Shown one piece after another: positions 10,001-17,499 of a stretch of DNA of 42,034 nt. Source of the stretch: Bacteroidota bacterium (GTDB taxonomy: Bacteria > Bacteroidota > Bacteroidia > Bacteroidales > FEN-979); assembly GCA_007280875.1 (NCBI GenBank), contig QYQJ01000084.1, positions 1-42,034 of the forward strand, given 5' to 3'. How positions within the stretch are numbered: the first letter of the stretch is position 1; every line of letters starts with the position of its first letter. A program made the translations under genes and the position numbers. The notes beneath the pieces are model-generated. The model did no database searches. It was not told the DNA's origin and was given only the letters and a program-made list of their open reading frames with translations.

Positions 10001-11268
10001 TCATCAAAATTCCAGAGGTAAGAGACAATTTCCGGACCGTTATTCTGCTGGGACAGGTTCGTGAAGGGGACCGTATCTCCCACGCAGGCTGCCTCGTAAC
10101 TGAAATCGGCTATGGGCGAAGGATCAAGATAAATGCTGGTAGTGGTTGAGTCACGGCAACCCTGGTTGGTGATCACCGTGAGCCGGGTTAGATAGGGACC
10201 CAGACTGGGATAATAGTGGGTCAGATTCGGAGAATTTGGCGCGTTAATGATTACGGGAGGAGTGGCATCGCCGAAATTCCAGATCCATGTAACGATATTC
10301 TTACCTACCGGAAAGGTCGACAGATCGGTAAAATCGACCGGATTATTCAAACAGGTCGGGGTGGTAAAGGTGTACTGTGCATCCGGAATGGATGGTTCGA
10401 TTGTAACAAGGATAGTGGTATCGTTTTTACAATATCGTTCATTCGTAATCTGAAGGTAAACTGAAAAGGTGCCGGGGGCCGAGAAGACGTGGGTGGGATT
10501 CTGCAGCGTGCTGATATTGGCGGCTCCGGAGCCGGGATCACCGAAATTCCAGTCCCAGTGAATGATGTTTCCTGTTTCCGGAGGAGTTGTAGAGGCCGTA
10601 CTGTTAAATGGTACAGGTGTGTAAAGGCAGTTCGGAATCGTGCTGGAAAAGACAGGATGAGGGATATATTGATCCGGGTTTACGTATACCGCATCAATGA
10701 TCGTATCTTTATTTCCTGCCTGGTTTGTCACAACCAGTGTCACGGTATAGGTCTGATTGAAAGGAGGCATATACTGATGCTGCGGATTCTGTAAAACAGA
10801 AGTTCCTCCATCCCCAAAGGTCCAGTAATAGTTTACAATAGGGAAGGCTGCATCGGCTATGGATGCATCCCAGAACGAAACAATATCCCCATAACAGGAG
10901 GTATTGGTATAATAAAAGTAAGAGATCAGGAGCGGCAGGATAGATACCGTTTTGTTGACGGTAGTGGAACAGGCTGCAGCCGGATTGGTTTCGGTCAGTG
11001 AAATAGTTCCCGTACCAATATTCCCCCAGTTGATGGTAATCTGACTGGTCCCGGCTCCTGAGCCGATTGTTCCTCCCGACACAGTCCAGGCATAGGTATG
11101 CCCGGGTATATTGGGGGTAGAGTATATGACTCCCAGCTGATTGTTGCTGACAACTCCCGGGCCAGTGATAACGGGCGAATTATCCGGACAGGGCTGAGCA
11201 AATGAACCAGATGGTACCAATGCCACCAGAAAAAGTGCCAGAACAATGGGTAAAAATCTACGGAACAT
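4057..11268 (-). CDS. Giant T9SS-secreted cell-surface protein with 25 PKD repeats (SprB-like adhesin candidate)
   Basis: The 2403-residue protein has a signal peptide at residues 1-24 and a first Ig/PKD-like domain ('TYAWTVSGGTIGSG'). It then has 25 PKD domains, counted by the core motif 'W.WNFGDG/FGDP'. Each repeat is about 85-90 residues and usually has a pair of cysteines (early 'C.G/C.N', late 'GC.D'), probably a disulfide. The last ~95 residues ('IPNAFAPGSTNLAVRLFKP...VEGWDGNYNG...SGNYMWKV') form the gliding-motility-associated C-terminal (CHU_C) domain that serves as a T9SS type B sorting signal, leading to surface display. Repeats 6-17 form four copies of a three-domain unit. The gene is followed by PorP/SprF. 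A role in adhesion or surface motility is inferred from this pairing; no catalytic domain is seen. The start ATG at 11268 directly precedes the signal peptide. Confidence 0.93.
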   Translation of the reverse strand: MFRRFLPIVLALFLVALVPSGSFAQPCPDNSPVITGPGVVSNNQLGVIYSTPNIPGHTYAWTVSGGTIGSGAGTSQITINWGNIGTGTISLTETNPAAACSTTVNKTVSILPLLISYFYYTNTSCYGDIVSFWDASIADAAFPIVNYYWTFGDGGTSVLQNPQHQYMPPFNQTYTVTLVVTNQAGNKDTIIDAVYVNPDQYIPHPVFSSTIPNCLYTPVPFNSTASTTPPETGNIIHWDWNFGDPGSGAANISTLQNPTHVFSAPGTFSVYLQITNERYCKNDTTILVTIEPSIPDAQYTFTTPTCLNNPVDFTDLSTFPVGKNIVTWIWNFGDATPPVIINAPNSPNLTHYYPSLGPYLTRLTVITNQGCRDSTTTSIYLDPSPIADFSYEAACVGDTVPFTNLSQQNNGPEIVSYLWNFDDPASGFNTSTLENPSHLFSVVGTYDVMLITVNSTGCPDTIIKEVIVFDSPDVDYTWNYGNQNNEIQFHIDTVVTDRNLIGNMVLWNFDDGSWGYGWNPVHVYPAAGTFMVTLYVIDTIGCTNEITYPVIVPSVPHAFFASNSPVCFGQPVCFTDLSSVPSPPYGYITTWIWEFGDGSPNDTIHFPNDPNICHLYATVDTFAVTLHVVDNNGYTDSLTQNVIIKPNPIANFIYSTACQSQVVSFTDMSTPNGGGNIISWNWKFADPGSGVNNTSALKNPTHTFAHGDSTYLVRLIVVNFNNCRDTIIKPVYVFPSPPVNFLYDTACQSTLTTFWADTSVTHVDSIVIWSWNFGDGTPPVTDPITTQHLYASPGVYTVTLLVIDHHGCQNSVSHTVRVNPLPVANFTWNSPSCQGDSILFTSQSYIPPGYTGYIAKWRWNFGDGTTQTIVVPNSPNVYHTFVGVSTSYNVTLTVWSNDSCTQSVTKTVNLIPAPIANFSYSSTNCQNQPINFTNLTQTNGGGQITSYLWNFGDPASGGNNFSPLQNPSHTYATAGAYIVTLTAFNVNNCDDTVMKTVVVNPLPVANFTADTACLGSATTFTNLSIPNAASIISYSWNFGDGSPLNTQPAPTHIYASYGTYTVTLTIINSNGCVHSVSKSVLVYPLPVPEFSYSSPNCFGAVVTFTNQSSTVPGFIDNIVTWVWNFGDGTTQTINYPGNPNVTHTFVGTALSHTVRLTVTTSHGCIKYIEHVVNSIPAPLANFTFPGSPCAQNLVPFTDLSQPNGGGNIVQWAWNFDDPASGLNNNSNAQNPSHAFTTSGVFDVRLIVTNTNGCMDTVVISVTVNARPVANFSADTACLGNLTHFTDLSTTSTGTITSRYWEFGDGQTGTGANPTHLYTNPGSYSVKLTVTTSFGCTKDTTKQVIVYPALSAAFSYNSPACAGDSVLFTDLSNSPHGFITQWVWNFGDGTPPVTITYPASPNISHSYANGGSYTVTLTITNSDGCTAVKTNLVLINYAPAANFSFAANGCENIELQFTDLTQQNGGGTLISWNWDFDDPGSGTNNTSQIKNPTHAFSTGGTFDVTLTVSNINGCIDSISKTVTISDAPAAEFTADTACFGLPTSFTDASTTPAGTIIGWLWNFGDPASGSNNSSTLQNPTHVFTNIGTYNVTLTATNSAGCVDDTSMQIAVHPVPNAMFTYSAACLGSLTQFTDLSIAPGSTIVSWHWDFGDGTGTSDIQNPVYTYTAAGTYDVMLLVTNLENCIDSVIMQVIVRNNPTAMFSYVNFFCPAGQVNFQDESLGAGSTIVDRYWIFEPGYTGMGPNPIHVFSQTDTTYAVTLIVTDNYGCMDTVVDSVYVKPGFAFTFSNDSVCYGYPTHFQAQNLAEGDSLYSVAWNFGNPASGQNNISYKYKPSHTFTGPGTYIVKLKAWNTDNCVDSVYREVTVYDLPQPAFTFISEPCDSIVDFTDMSAPGGNSIASWEWHFGDGSAPVTINAPGPGNTSHLYPIIGTYNVTLIVTNDNGCVDSISETVQRYACISAIIVSDTQFCARNPVVFADSSFPVSSINQWHWTFGDGLDTTYTTYSETIPHEYAVNGTYIVRLVINAMVSGVPFTDSTFKLIRIRPTPEPYFANIPVCFNQVNLFTDTSITFGEPNTSWYWNFGEPGSGTSDTSTFKNPWHKYMNPGSYDVRMIVANRFGCSDSLTKTTRVFNIPAAAFESTPPCEGDPTLFTDLSVPSDTSLGLWRWNFGVPGTVKDTSNLQDPVYIYDSLGTYTVRMIVQDLNGCRDTIDSTLTVYVTPLSAFHITEYIDGMNGKLQMNNLSTGADGYLWSFGNGKTSDEENPIITYTEDGTYIIELISLNQYGCTDTTFFEYELLFKGLYIPNAFAPGSTNLAVRLFKPVGINLKKYHIQVFDNAGHLMWESTEIDPQGRPVEGWDGNYNGNIMPSGNYMWKVSATFIDNSPWEGSDIGKGEFKNMGTVILIR
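6437..9616 (-). repeat. Higher-order repeat: four copies of a three-PKD unit inside the giant surface protein
   Basis: PKD domains 6 to 17 cycle through three recognisable types. Type A has a 'GDGT..(I/V)..P.(S/G)PN..H' insert. Type B has 'NGGG' followed by 'F(G/D/A)DP(A/G)SG.NN'. Type C usually opens with 'DTAC'. The order A-B-C occurs four times (units start near 9616, 8818, 8025 and 7236), each about 790-800 bp. Traces extend outward: domain 3 is A-like, domain 4 B-like, and domain 21 A-like, in register. This points to expansion by duplication of three-domain blocks. Confidence 0.75.
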
Positions 11269-11330
11269 ATCGTTGTGATTAGATAAATGGTGTTACTAAC
11301 AGGAATAAAATGTTATACTTCCAATATATA

Positions 11331-11440
11331 ACAAAGGTTTCATACAAAGGTTGCTTTTCTCCCCGAGTGAAATGCTTTACAAAATAACTGGAACAAAATT
11401 AACACAAAATTCATTGAAAGTTGTGCTGCCACGCAACTTT
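11331..11440. promoter_or_regulatory. Divergent intergenic region with a direct repeat and a palindrome
   Basis: The 261-bp gap between the giant surface-protein gene (-) and the small lipoprotein gene (+) contains a direct repeat of ACAAAGGTT (11331-11339 and 11344-11352, 13-bp period). It also contains an inverted repeat AAAGTTG-N10-CAACTTT (11417-11423 and 11434-11440). Neither is followed by a clear T-tract. They could be regulator sites for the divergent genes, or a hairpin in the 5' leader; nothing here decides. Confidence 0.35.
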
Positions 11441-11501
11441 ATCGTATTTTAATGTCATTACAAATAACCGGTCACCATTTCTTTTTGTCAAAGAAACCAC
11501 T

Positions 11502-11509
11502 TATTTTTG
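11502..11509 (+). promoter_or_regulatory. -7 promoter box upstream of the small lipoprotein
   Basis: TATTTTTG matches TAnnTTTG and lies 20 nt before the ATG at 11530. No TTTG occurs at the expected 19-21 nt spacing upstream (the nearest, 11484-11487, is 14 nt away), so the call rests on the -7 box alone. Confidence 0.5.
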
Positions 11510-11529
11510 CACGAGATAATACTGATCCC

Positions 11530-11844
11530 ATGAAAAAATCATTTCTAATCATTCCCGGACTGCTGGTTTTCGTTTTGCTTATTTTCTTCAGTTGTAAGAA
11601 AAAAAAGACGGTCGAACCCTGCGATAATACAGGCCGTATCTGCATCACCAACAAACTGGATTCTGTAGCTACCATCCAGATTGTCCAGAAGAATCACGTA
11701 TTCGATCTCGATAAGGATTATATGGAATGCCTGACTCTCACCGGGGATAATCCATATACATTCAAGATTACCTGCAACACCTTCTACCTTGATACCACGA
11801 TCATGGTCCTGTTGTGCGACGATAAACAGCTAATTCTGGAGTAG
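11530..11844 (+). CDS. Small lipoprotein of unknown function
   Basis: The 104-residue protein begins MKKSFLIIPGLLVFVLLIFFSC, a lipoprotein signal peptide whose lipobox (FFSC) puts the acylated cysteine at residue 22, followed by a Lys run. The start was set at 11530 because an in-frame ATG at 11452 would add 26 residues that spoil the signal peptide. The -7 box at 11502 also falls inside that extension. The mature part has five further cysteines (for example 'PCDNTGRICITN', 'MECLTL', 'ITCNTF', 'LLCDDK') and short beta-like strands, suggesting a small disulfide-rich domain at the periplasmic or outer surface. I do not recognise the family. It is divergent from the giant PKD gene and convergent with the dnaK-linked gene. 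A link to the surface protein is possible but unsupported. Confidence 0.75.
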   Translation: MKKSFLIIPGLLVFVLLIFFSCKKKKTVEPCDNTGRICITNKLDSVATIQIVQKNHVFDLDKDYMECLTLTGDNPYTFKITCNTFYLDTTIMVLLCDDKQLILE

Positions 11845-11875
11845 GAATGGTTCCTCCCGGGAGAGGATTGTCCGG

Positions 11876-13444
11876 TCAGCGGTCGAAACGGACTTTATTA
11901 CAGAAAAAGACCATCCGCTTATCATTTCCCCCTTTTGAGATATCCCTGATCTCCTGGTACCCGGAGCAGAGGAAATAATTATCGTACCAGTGGACCATTG
12001 CGCTTCGGGATTCAGCTAAAAGCTTGTCGTTTGGTGACATGAGTTCCAGGTCAGTGTAGGTAGTCTTTTCAATGGTTTCTGAATCCCGGATGATCCTGCA
12101 GGCAATCTTCCCTTCACTGAGATAAGTCAGAATGATCTCGTCGCCCGACGGGTAGATCGTCACTTTTGGCTCCAGCGAAAAGGAGAGTACATTGCTGATG
12201 CTCATCGCGTTATCCCAGATCTTCTTCCCTTCATTGGTAAAGGCTGCCAGAATGATCCCGGTAAATCGGTACCCGTCAAATACAGAATAGGAGTTTGCAA
12301 AGGGACGACCGTAAAAATCGTAATCGGTAAACGACTCGGTATGATATTGAACATAATAGGCTTCTACAGCCACGATAAACTGATTATTCCAGGCATGGAT
12401 ATCATGAAGCAACAACGAAAAGTCCAGGGAATATTCCTGGTCGGAGCGACTTTTCTTCATACTTTTTTTTCTCAGGCCCAAAATATCACGGTCACTTAAA
12501 AATTGTCGTATGCTTTTCATATCCATAAAGTTGAAAAAATCAACCGAACCCTGAAATGCGGAAATTACCGGCGCTGTAAATACCCCGGTTGATTCGGTTT
12601 CTTTCGATTTTTTCCCTGAAGAGGTGGTATAGGTGCCTGCGACCAGGTTTTTTGTATCCGAGGTCGGTATCTCGGTCACCTGGCTGAACGAACGGCCTGC
12701 TTCAAATCCACTGATGCGGGTATTCACCAGCTGTGTTCCACTGGATTTGTACCGGATAAAAAAGAGGTCTGTCATCCGCTTTGAAGCCTGTCTGGATACC
12801 AGTAAGCTGATTTCCATATTTCCTGGATCAACCGTGCAATATAAAATAGAAGAAGGCTCATCAGCAGCCAGTGGAATTACCGAAGACTCTCCGGTGGGCA
12901 GATCCACGATCAGAACAGAAGGTTTTTCCTCTTCCTCATTCAATCCGATGATGGCTTTTTGACTGACCACATCAAAAGAGGCCATGGTTCCTGATCCAGG
13001 TGTTTTCCCGTTGTTGAGAATAAATGCACCGGAATTGAGGGAAATCCGTAAAATCTGGAAATTGACATCCCGGTTCCTGTTTTTCTTATCCGCCTCAAAA
13101 TAGAAATAAAGGGTATCCCCTCCGGTCACCACTTCCTTATAATCCATGTAAGAGAGGACCGGTGCGCTTTTCACCCAAATCCGCTCCAGGTTCCGGTCAT
13201 AGTAAATAAAGTACCACCGTGTTGAATTATCGGTGGAACTCTCGATACTTTTATAGAACAGGATCATCCCGGCCGGGCCGCAGGGGATGATTTGATAGGT
13301 TTCTTTGTCGGATTGAACCGGGATCTCAATTCGCAGGGGCGTATCGGACCATGCAGGTTCCTCCTGATGCTGCCCTGAGGTCACAAAGGGAAAACAAAAC
13401 AGCAACGCAGTAAATAACACCGGTCGTCCGTTACTTTTTATCAT
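11876..13444 (-). CDS. Exported protein of unknown function, start overlapping the end of dnaK
   Basis: The start chosen is the ATG at 13444 ([24 protein letters not shown]), which gives a good signal peptide. The ATG at 13465 adds seven charged or polar residues. The start lies inside the last codons of dnaK: ATG sits 11 nt before the dnaK stop and the overlap is 14 nt, which suggests translational coupling. The 522-residue protein is rich in beta strands and aromatic residues ('[16 protein letters not shown]', '[21 protein letters not shown]', '[18 protein letters not shown]'), somewhat like a beta-propeller, but no repeat or catalytic motif was confirmed. I do not recognise the family. It may be a periplasmic or surface protein. 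Co-expression with a general chaperone is unexpected and may simply reflect read-through. Confidence 0.8.
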   Translation of the reverse strand: MIKSNGRPVLFTALLFCFPFVTSGQHQEEPAWSDTPLRIEIPVQSDKETYQIIPCGPAGMILFYKSIESSTDNSTRWYFIYYDRNLERIWVKSAPVLSYMDYKEVVTGGDTLYFYFEADKKNRNRDVNFQILRISLNSGAFILNNGKTPGSGTMASFDVVSQKAIIGLNEEEEKPSVLIVDLPTGESSVIPLAADEPSSILYCTVDPGNMEISLLVSRQASKRMTDLFFIRYKSSGTQLVNTRISGFEAGRSFSQVTEIPTSDTKNLVAGTYTTSSGKKSKETESTGVFTAPVISAFQGSVDFFNFMDMKSIRQFLSDRDILGLRKKSMKKSRSDQEYSLDFSLLLHDIHAWNNQFIVAVEAYYVQYHTESFTDYDFYGRPFANSYSVFDGYRFTGIILAAFTNEGKKIWDNAMSISNVLSFSLEPKVTIYPSGDEIILTYLSEGKIACRIIRDSETIEKTTYTDLELMSPNDKLLAESRSAMVHWYDNYFLCSGYQEIRDISKGGNDKRMVFFCNKVRFDR

Positions 13445-15353
13445 CCACCTCTTCGAAGTCGACATCAGTCACCTCATCGTCGGCTGTGCTTTTTGACTGA
13501 CCAGGGTCGTTTTGCGGACCTGACTCTGTCCCGGGCTGAGAACCTGCCTGGGATGTTTGCTGATACATCTCCTGGCTGGCGGCCTGCCATATGGTATTCA
13601 GGTTGTTCATGGCGCCATCAATGCCAGCCAGGTCCCGGTTTTTATGTGCCGATTTCAACTCTTCAAGGGCTTTTTCTATCTGGCCTTTCTTATCGGCCGG
13701 AACTTTATCTCCAAACTCCTTCAGCTGCTTCTCGGTCTGGAAGATCATCGTATCGGCTGCATTCAGCTTATCGGTTTCCTCTTTCATCTTCTTGTCCGAT
13801 TCAGCGTTGGCCTGAGCTTCCTCTTTCATCCGTTTGATCTCGTCGTCGGATAATCCGGAAGAGGCTTCAATGCGAATGTTCTGGGATTTGCCTGTAGCTT
13901 TGTCCTTGGCTGTTACATTGAGGATTCCGTTGGCATCGATGTCAAAGGTCACCTCGATTTGCGGGATGCCTCGCGGAGCCGGTGGGAGCCCGTCGAGATG
14001 GAACCGTCCGATGCTCTTATTCTGGTTGGCCATGGGACGTTCTCCCTGCAAAACATGGATTTCTACGGAAGTCTGGCTGTCGGCAGCGGTAGAAAAGACC
14101 TCCGATTTCCTTGTCGGAATGGTGGTGTTTGCTTCAATCAAGCGTGTCGTGACGCCACCCAGGGTCTCGATCCCCAACGATAACGGCGTCACGTCCAGCA
14201 ACAGGACATCTTTCACCTCGCCGGTAAGCACGCCGCCCTGGATTGCAGCGCCAATAGCTACCACCTCATCGGGGTTGACCCCTTTGGAGGGTTCCTTGCC
14301 AAAGAAATCCTTTACGATCTTCTGGATAGCCGGGATCCGGGTGGACCCACCCACCAGGATTACCTCGTTGATATCGGACGCTTTCATTCCGGCATCGGCC
14401 AGAGCCTTCCGGCAGGGTTCAACAGTAGCCTGCATCAACGGATCGATGAGCTGTTCAAGCTTGGCCCGGGTCAGTTTCTTCACCAGGTGCTTCGGCATCC
14501 CGTCGACCGGCATGATATAAGGCAGATTGATCTCTGTTTCGGTGGAACTCGAGAGTTCGATCTTGGCTTTTTCTGCCGCTTCCTTCAGGCGCTGCAAGGC
14601 CATCGGATCTTTCCGCAGGTCGATCCCTTCCTCCTTTTTAAACTCCTCTGCCAGCCAGTTGATGATCTCGTGATCAAAATCGTCCCCTCCCAGGTGGGTG
14701 TTTCCATTGGTCGATTTCACCTCAAACACGCCCTCTCCCAGTTCCAGGATGGAAATATCAAAGGTTCCGCCTCCAAGGTCGTATACAGCTACTTTAATAT
14801 CTTTGTGTTTCTTATCCAGCCCGTAAGCCAGGGCAGCAGCGGTAGGCTCGTTGATGATGCGCTTGACCACCAGCCCGGCGATTTCACCTGCTTCCTTGGT
14901 AGCCTGACGCTGGGAGTCGCTGAAGTAGGCAGGCACGGTTATCACTGCATCTTTGATCTCGGTTCCCAGGTAGTCCTCGGCCGTTTTCTTCATCTTCTGA
15001 AGGATTATGGCAGAGATCTCCTGCGGTGAGTACTGCTTATCGCCAATCTTTACACGCGGCGTATTATTCTCCCCGCGTACTACTTCATAAGGTACCCGTT
15101 CAATCTCTTTCTTAACCTGGTCGTATGTTTCTCCCATGAACCGCTTGATGGAAAAGACCGTGTTCCGGGGGTTTGTAATGGATTGGCGTTTAGCCGGATC
15201 TCCCACTTTGCGCTCTCCATTCTCCGTGAACGCAACGATAGAGGGGGTGGTTCTTCTGCCTTCACTGTTCGGAATCACGACAGGTTCGTTTCCTTCCATG
15301 ACGGCCACACAGGAGTTGGTTGTTCCTAAGTCTATCCCTATTATTTTTCCCAT
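13431..15353 (-). CDS. dnaK: Molecular chaperone DnaK (Hsp70)
   Basis: The 640-residue protein is the usual length for bacterial Hsp70. Visible signatures are '[16 protein letters not shown]' at the N-terminus, '[17 protein letters not shown]' (phosphate 2 region), '[16 protein letters not shown]' (adenosine region), the linker '[19 protein letters not shown]', the substrate-binding beta domain and an alpha-helical lid. The lid ends in a Gln/Ser-rich stretch and an acidic tail '[11 protein letters not shown]'. It is an ATP-dependent cytosolic chaperone that binds exposed hydrophobic segments and works with DnaJ and GrpE. Neither partner gene is in this window. The stop overlaps the start of the downstream unknown gene by 14 nt. 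No CIRCE palindrome was found in the region before the start, and no clear -7 box was seen, so heat-shock control cannot be read from the sequence. Confidence 0.99.
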   Translation of the reverse strand: MGKIIGIDLGTTNSCVAVMEGNEPVVIPNSEGRRTTPSIVAFTENGERKVGDPAKRQSITNPRNTVFSIKRFMGETYDQVKKEIERVPYEVVRGENNTPRVKIGDKQYSPQEISAIILQKMKKTAEDYLGTEIKDAVITVPAYFSDSQRQATKEAGEIAGLVVKRIINEPTAAALAYGLDKKHKDIKVAVYDLGGGTFDISILELGEGVFEVKSTNGNTHLGGDDFDHEIINWLAEEFKKEEGIDLRKDPMALQRLKEAAEKAKIELSSSTETEINLPYIMPVDGMPKHLVKKLTRAKLEQLIDPLMQATVEPCRKALADAGMKASDINEVILVGGSTRIPAIQKIVKDFFGKEPSKGVNPDEVVAIGAAIQGGVLTGEVKDVLLLDVTPLSLGIETLGGVTTRLIEANTTIPTRKSEVFSTAADSQTSVEIHVLQGERPMANQNKSIGRFHLDGLPPAPRGIPQIEVTFDIDANGILNVTAKDKATGKSQNIRIEASSGLSDDEIKRMKEEAQANAESDKKMKEETDKLNAADTMIFQTEKQLKEFGDKVPADKKGQIEKALEELKSAHKNRDLAGIDGAMNNLNTIWQAASQEMYQQTSQAGSQPGTESGPQNDPGQSKSTADDEVTDVDFEEVDDKK

Positions 15354-15463
15354 GATGAATACGTTTATTTAAATACTTCTTGGATTCTGAATTTCACTGA
15401 CCGTCGTCAATGATTGTGCCAGAATACCATTACGCCTTCAAAGCTGACAAAAAGACAGGGGAA

Positions 15464-15505
15464 GGGACGAAGGACGAGGGACGAAGGACGAAGGACGAAA
15501 GACAA
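15464..15505 (+). repeat. Heptamer array A (GGGACGA/AGGACGA, 6 copies)
   Basis: Six consecutive 7-bp units occur: gggacga, aggacga, gggacga, aggacga, aggacga, aagacaa. They lie in the 216-bp gap between the start of dnaK and the end of the DUF4249-like gene. A short irregular stretch (catcaggcatccagcat) follows. Confidence 0.9.
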
Positions 15506-15536
15506 AGTCGCATGTATTAAACATCAGGCATCCAGC

Positions 15537-15563
15537 ATTGTCATTGCGAGCGCAGCGAAGCAA
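15537..15563 (+). repeat. Dispersed extragenic repeat of the CATTGCGAGCG...AGCGAAGCAA type
   Basis: The segment reads TTGTCATTGCGAGCGCAGCG followed by AAGCAAC. From memory, close variants (ATTGCGAGCGnAGCGAAGCAATC) occur as short intergenic repeats in many unrelated bacterial genomes. It ends 7 bases before the stop of the DUF4249-like gene and follows heptamer array A. Only one copy was seen in this window. Confidence 0.55.
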
Positions 15564-15569
15564 CAGCAT

Positions 15570-16559
15570 CTAGAATCCCAGATCCTTTGTCAGCGGATTG
15601 GTTTTCAACTCATCTTTGGTGCGGGGAGATAGCTCCAGTGAATCAATGATCTGGACGAACCGGGAGGAGAAGAGGCCAATCCCGTTCTCGATATTGGAAA
15701 ATGAGGGCTTCTCCTGAATGATCGAATTGGAGGGCTGAGATACTTCAATGTAGGTATTGAGGTCGTCGGCGGCCACATTGAATGTATACCGGAGGTAGCG
15801 TGCCGCACGAACGATATCGGGATTCGCTTCCAGTTTGGCATGCAAAAGACCGTAAAAGGCATCGTTGGCATAGGCGGCCGTAAGAATTTCACCCCCATTA
15901 TCATTTCGCGAAAGTTTACTTGGAATGATGACCCAGTCTATGTATTTCTCTTCCGACTGGGAAGGATCAGAAATGTTGGTCTCCAGGTAGTGAAACCGAA
16001 CGATCACCTGATACCGTTTCCCTCCTACCGCCGAGGTCCATTTTACTTCATTGCTTTTCCCTGGATCGTAGGAGATGGCCTGGTAGGGAAATGGTTTATC
16101 TACCGGAAAATTGTGAACCAGTTTGGCATGGGAACTGATCATCTGCTGAGTTTCAGGATTGATAATGACCAGCTTATAAGTATATATTGGATTCAGTACC
16201 GAATTGTTGACATAGAGAAGTTGATTGGGAAAATAGAAGACGCCCGAATCTTTATCGTCAATGGTGGTGGTATCGAACGGATAGGTAGTTACCAGATTGT
16301 CCCCATCCCAGGCCTCCAGGGTTACACCCATCTTATAGCGGTAGTTGCTCGAATCGGAAATCTGCGCGTATTGCAGGGCGTTTCCCGATCCCAGAAAGGC
16401 TTTGGTGATTTTAATATAGTGTGCCGAATCGAGTTGGTTCAGGATTCCGTAAACAATGGTCACATCTTTCCAGTCCGCATTCAGATCAAGCTCTTTTTTG
16501 CAGGAAAGGAACATAAAGCCGGGGATCAGAAAAAGGAGCAAAAGTTTGAGAAATCGCAT
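15570..16559 (-). CDS. DUF4249-like lipoprotein
   Basis: The 329-residue protein starts at the ATG at 16559 ([20 protein letters not shown]), a lipoprotein signal with lipobox FLSC and Cys at residue 20. An upstream in-frame ATG (16619) would add 20 residues lacking signal character and overlap the promoter region. The mature part begins '[37 protein letters not shown]'. Overall it resembles the DUF4249 group of Bacteroidetes surface or periplasmic lipoproteins, often linked to TonB-dependent uptake. No TonB receptor is nearby, so this assignment is tentative. It is transcribed away from panB; a TATTTTTG box (16588-16581) lies 22 nt before the start. Confidence 0.75.
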   Translation of the reverse strand: MRFLKLLLLFLIPGFMFLSCKKELDLNADWKDVTIVYGILNQLDSAHYIKITKAFLGSGNALQYAQISDSSNYRYKMGVTLEAWDGDNLVTTYPFDTTTIDDKDSGVFYFPNQLLYVNNSVLNPIYTYKLVIINPETQQMISSHAKLVHNFPVDKPFPYQAISYDPGKSNEVKWTSAVGGKRYQVIVRFHYLETNISDPSQSEEKYIDWVIIPSKLSRNDNGGEILTAAYANDAFYGLLHAKLEANPDIVRAARYLRYTFNVAADDLNTYIEVSQPSNSIIQEKPSFSNIENGIGLFSSRFVQIIDSLELSPRTKDELKTNPLTKDLGF

Positions 16560-16580
16560 AGTTATCGAGTTAGTGGATTG

Positions 16581-16588
16581 CAAAAATA
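16581..16588 (-). promoter_or_regulatory. -7 promoter box of the DUF4249-like gene
   Basis: TATTTTTG on the - strand matches TAnnTTTG and lies 21 nt before the ATG at 16559. A TTTG lies 28 nt further upstream, too far for a normal -33, so only the -7 box is claimed. Confidence 0.5.
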
Positions 16589-16608
16589 CATTTTTTTCTA
16601 TAAAGTCG

Positions 16609-16616
16609 TAGCTTTG
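16609..16616 (+). promoter_or_regulatory. -7 promoter box of panB
   Basis: TAGCTTTG matches TAnnTTTG and lies 18 nt before the panB ATG (16635). No TTTG occurs at normal -33 spacing. With the box at 16581-16588 it makes a compact divergent promoter pair. Confidence 0.55.
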
Positions 16617-16634
16617 CAAATTAAACTGATCGAT

Positions 16635-17459
16635 ATGTCCAGTTCCTTTTCATTCCGAAATGTGCAGAAGGTAACCACCCATGTGCTTCAGGAGATGAAG
16701 CTGAAAGGGGAAAAGATTGCCATGCTGACCGCCTATGATTACTCGTTCGCCCGGATCCTGGAGAACACGGGTATCGATGTAATCCTGGTTGGGGATTCGG
16801 CTTCCAATGTCATGGCGGGATACACCTCCACCCTACCCATCACCCTCAACGAGATGATCTACCATGCCTCTTCTGTGGTCCGAGCCGTAAAACGAGCCCT
16901 TGTGGTGGTGGATCTTCCGTTCGGGACCTATCAGGGCAATTCCAAAGAGGCATTGGTTTCAGCCATCCGCATCATGAAAGAGTCGGGCGCCGATGCCGTG
17001 AAGATGGAAGGGGGCCGGGAGGTGGTAGAATCGGTCGACCGGATTCTTACAGCGGGCATACCGGTGATGGGTCACCTCGGGTTGACCCCGCAATCGATTC
17101 ATAAATTCGGCACGTATGTGGTTCGTGCCACGACTGATGAGGAGGCCGGAAAACTGCTTGAAGATGCCCATCTTCTGGCGAAGTCCGGATGTTTCGCGAT
17201 TGTGCTCGAGAAAATCCCGGCGAAGCTGGGCGAACAGGTTGCACGTGCGGTCAAGATTCCGATCATCGGGATCGGAGCCGGAAAGAATGTCGACGGACAG
17301 GTGCTTGTGCTTCATGATATGCTGGGCATTACCCAGGAGTTCTCCCCGCGGTTCCTGCGACGCTACCACAACCTTTCCGAAGAGGTTACCGGAGCCATCA
17401 ACACCTACATTCACGATGTCAAGAGCCTCGATTTCCCGAATGAGCGGGAGCAGTACTAG
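16635..17459 (+). CDS. panB: 3-methyl-2-oxobutanoate hydroxymethyltransferase
   Basis: The 274-residue protein has the standard PanB length and motifs: '[45 protein letters not shown]' (metal-binding Asp in 'VGDS'), '[10 protein letters not shown]', 'ADAVKMEGG', '[12 protein letters not shown]', a catalytic Glu in 'VLEKIP' and '[21 protein letters not shown]'. It transfers a hydroxymethyl group from 5,10-methylene-tetrahydrofolate to 2-oxoisovalerate, giving ketopantoate, the first step of pantothenate synthesis in the cytosol. The ATG at 16635 was chosen because the open frame upstream is antisense to the DUF4249-like gene, and a -7 box lies 18 nt before this start. panC and panD are about 22 kb away in a separate operon. 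The TAG stop overlaps the first unit of heptamer array B. Confidence 0.98.
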   Translation: MSSSFSFRNVQKVTTHVLQEMKLKGEKIAMLTAYDYSFARILENTGIDVILVGDSASNVMAGYTSTLPITLNEMIYHASSVVRAVKRALVVVDLPFGTYQGNSKEALVSAIRIMKESGADAVKMEGGREVVESVDRILTAGIPVMGHLGLTPQSIHKFGTYVVRATTDEEAGKLLEDAHLLAKSGCFAIVLEKIPAKLGEQVARAVKIPIIGIGAGKNVDGQVLVLHDMLGITQEFSPRFLRRYHNLSEEVTGAINTYIHDVKSLDFPNEREQY

Positions 17460-17499
17460 AACGAAGGATGAGGGATGAGGGACGAAGGATGAGGGATGA
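17458..17499 (+). repeat. Heptamer array B (GGGATGA/GGGACGA, 6 copies) spanning panB stop and rluA-type start
   Basis: The units are agaacga, aggatga, gggatga, gggacga, aggatga, gggatga. The array begins within the panB stop codon. It contains both candidate in-frame start codons of the next gene (17468 and 17489), and each array ATG is preceded by an AGG or GGG run resembling a Shine-Dalgarno core. Confidence 0.9.

Noticed and set aside
11854-11863. Palindrome CTCCCGGGAG between the convergent small lipoprotein and dnaK-linked genes, considered as a terminator.
   Set aside because: It has no loop and no following T run on either strand; a 10-bp palindrome here may be chance.
15354-15420. 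Region upstream of dnaK searched for a CIRCE element or heat-shock promoter.
   Set aside because: No TTAGCACTC-N9-GAGTGCTAA-like palindrome and no TAnnTTTG box at a suitable place were found.
15840-16634. A possible 265-residue N-terminal extension of PanB.
   Set aside because: The extension is antisense to the DUF4249-like gene. PanB family sequence begins at 16635, where a -7 box lies just upstream.
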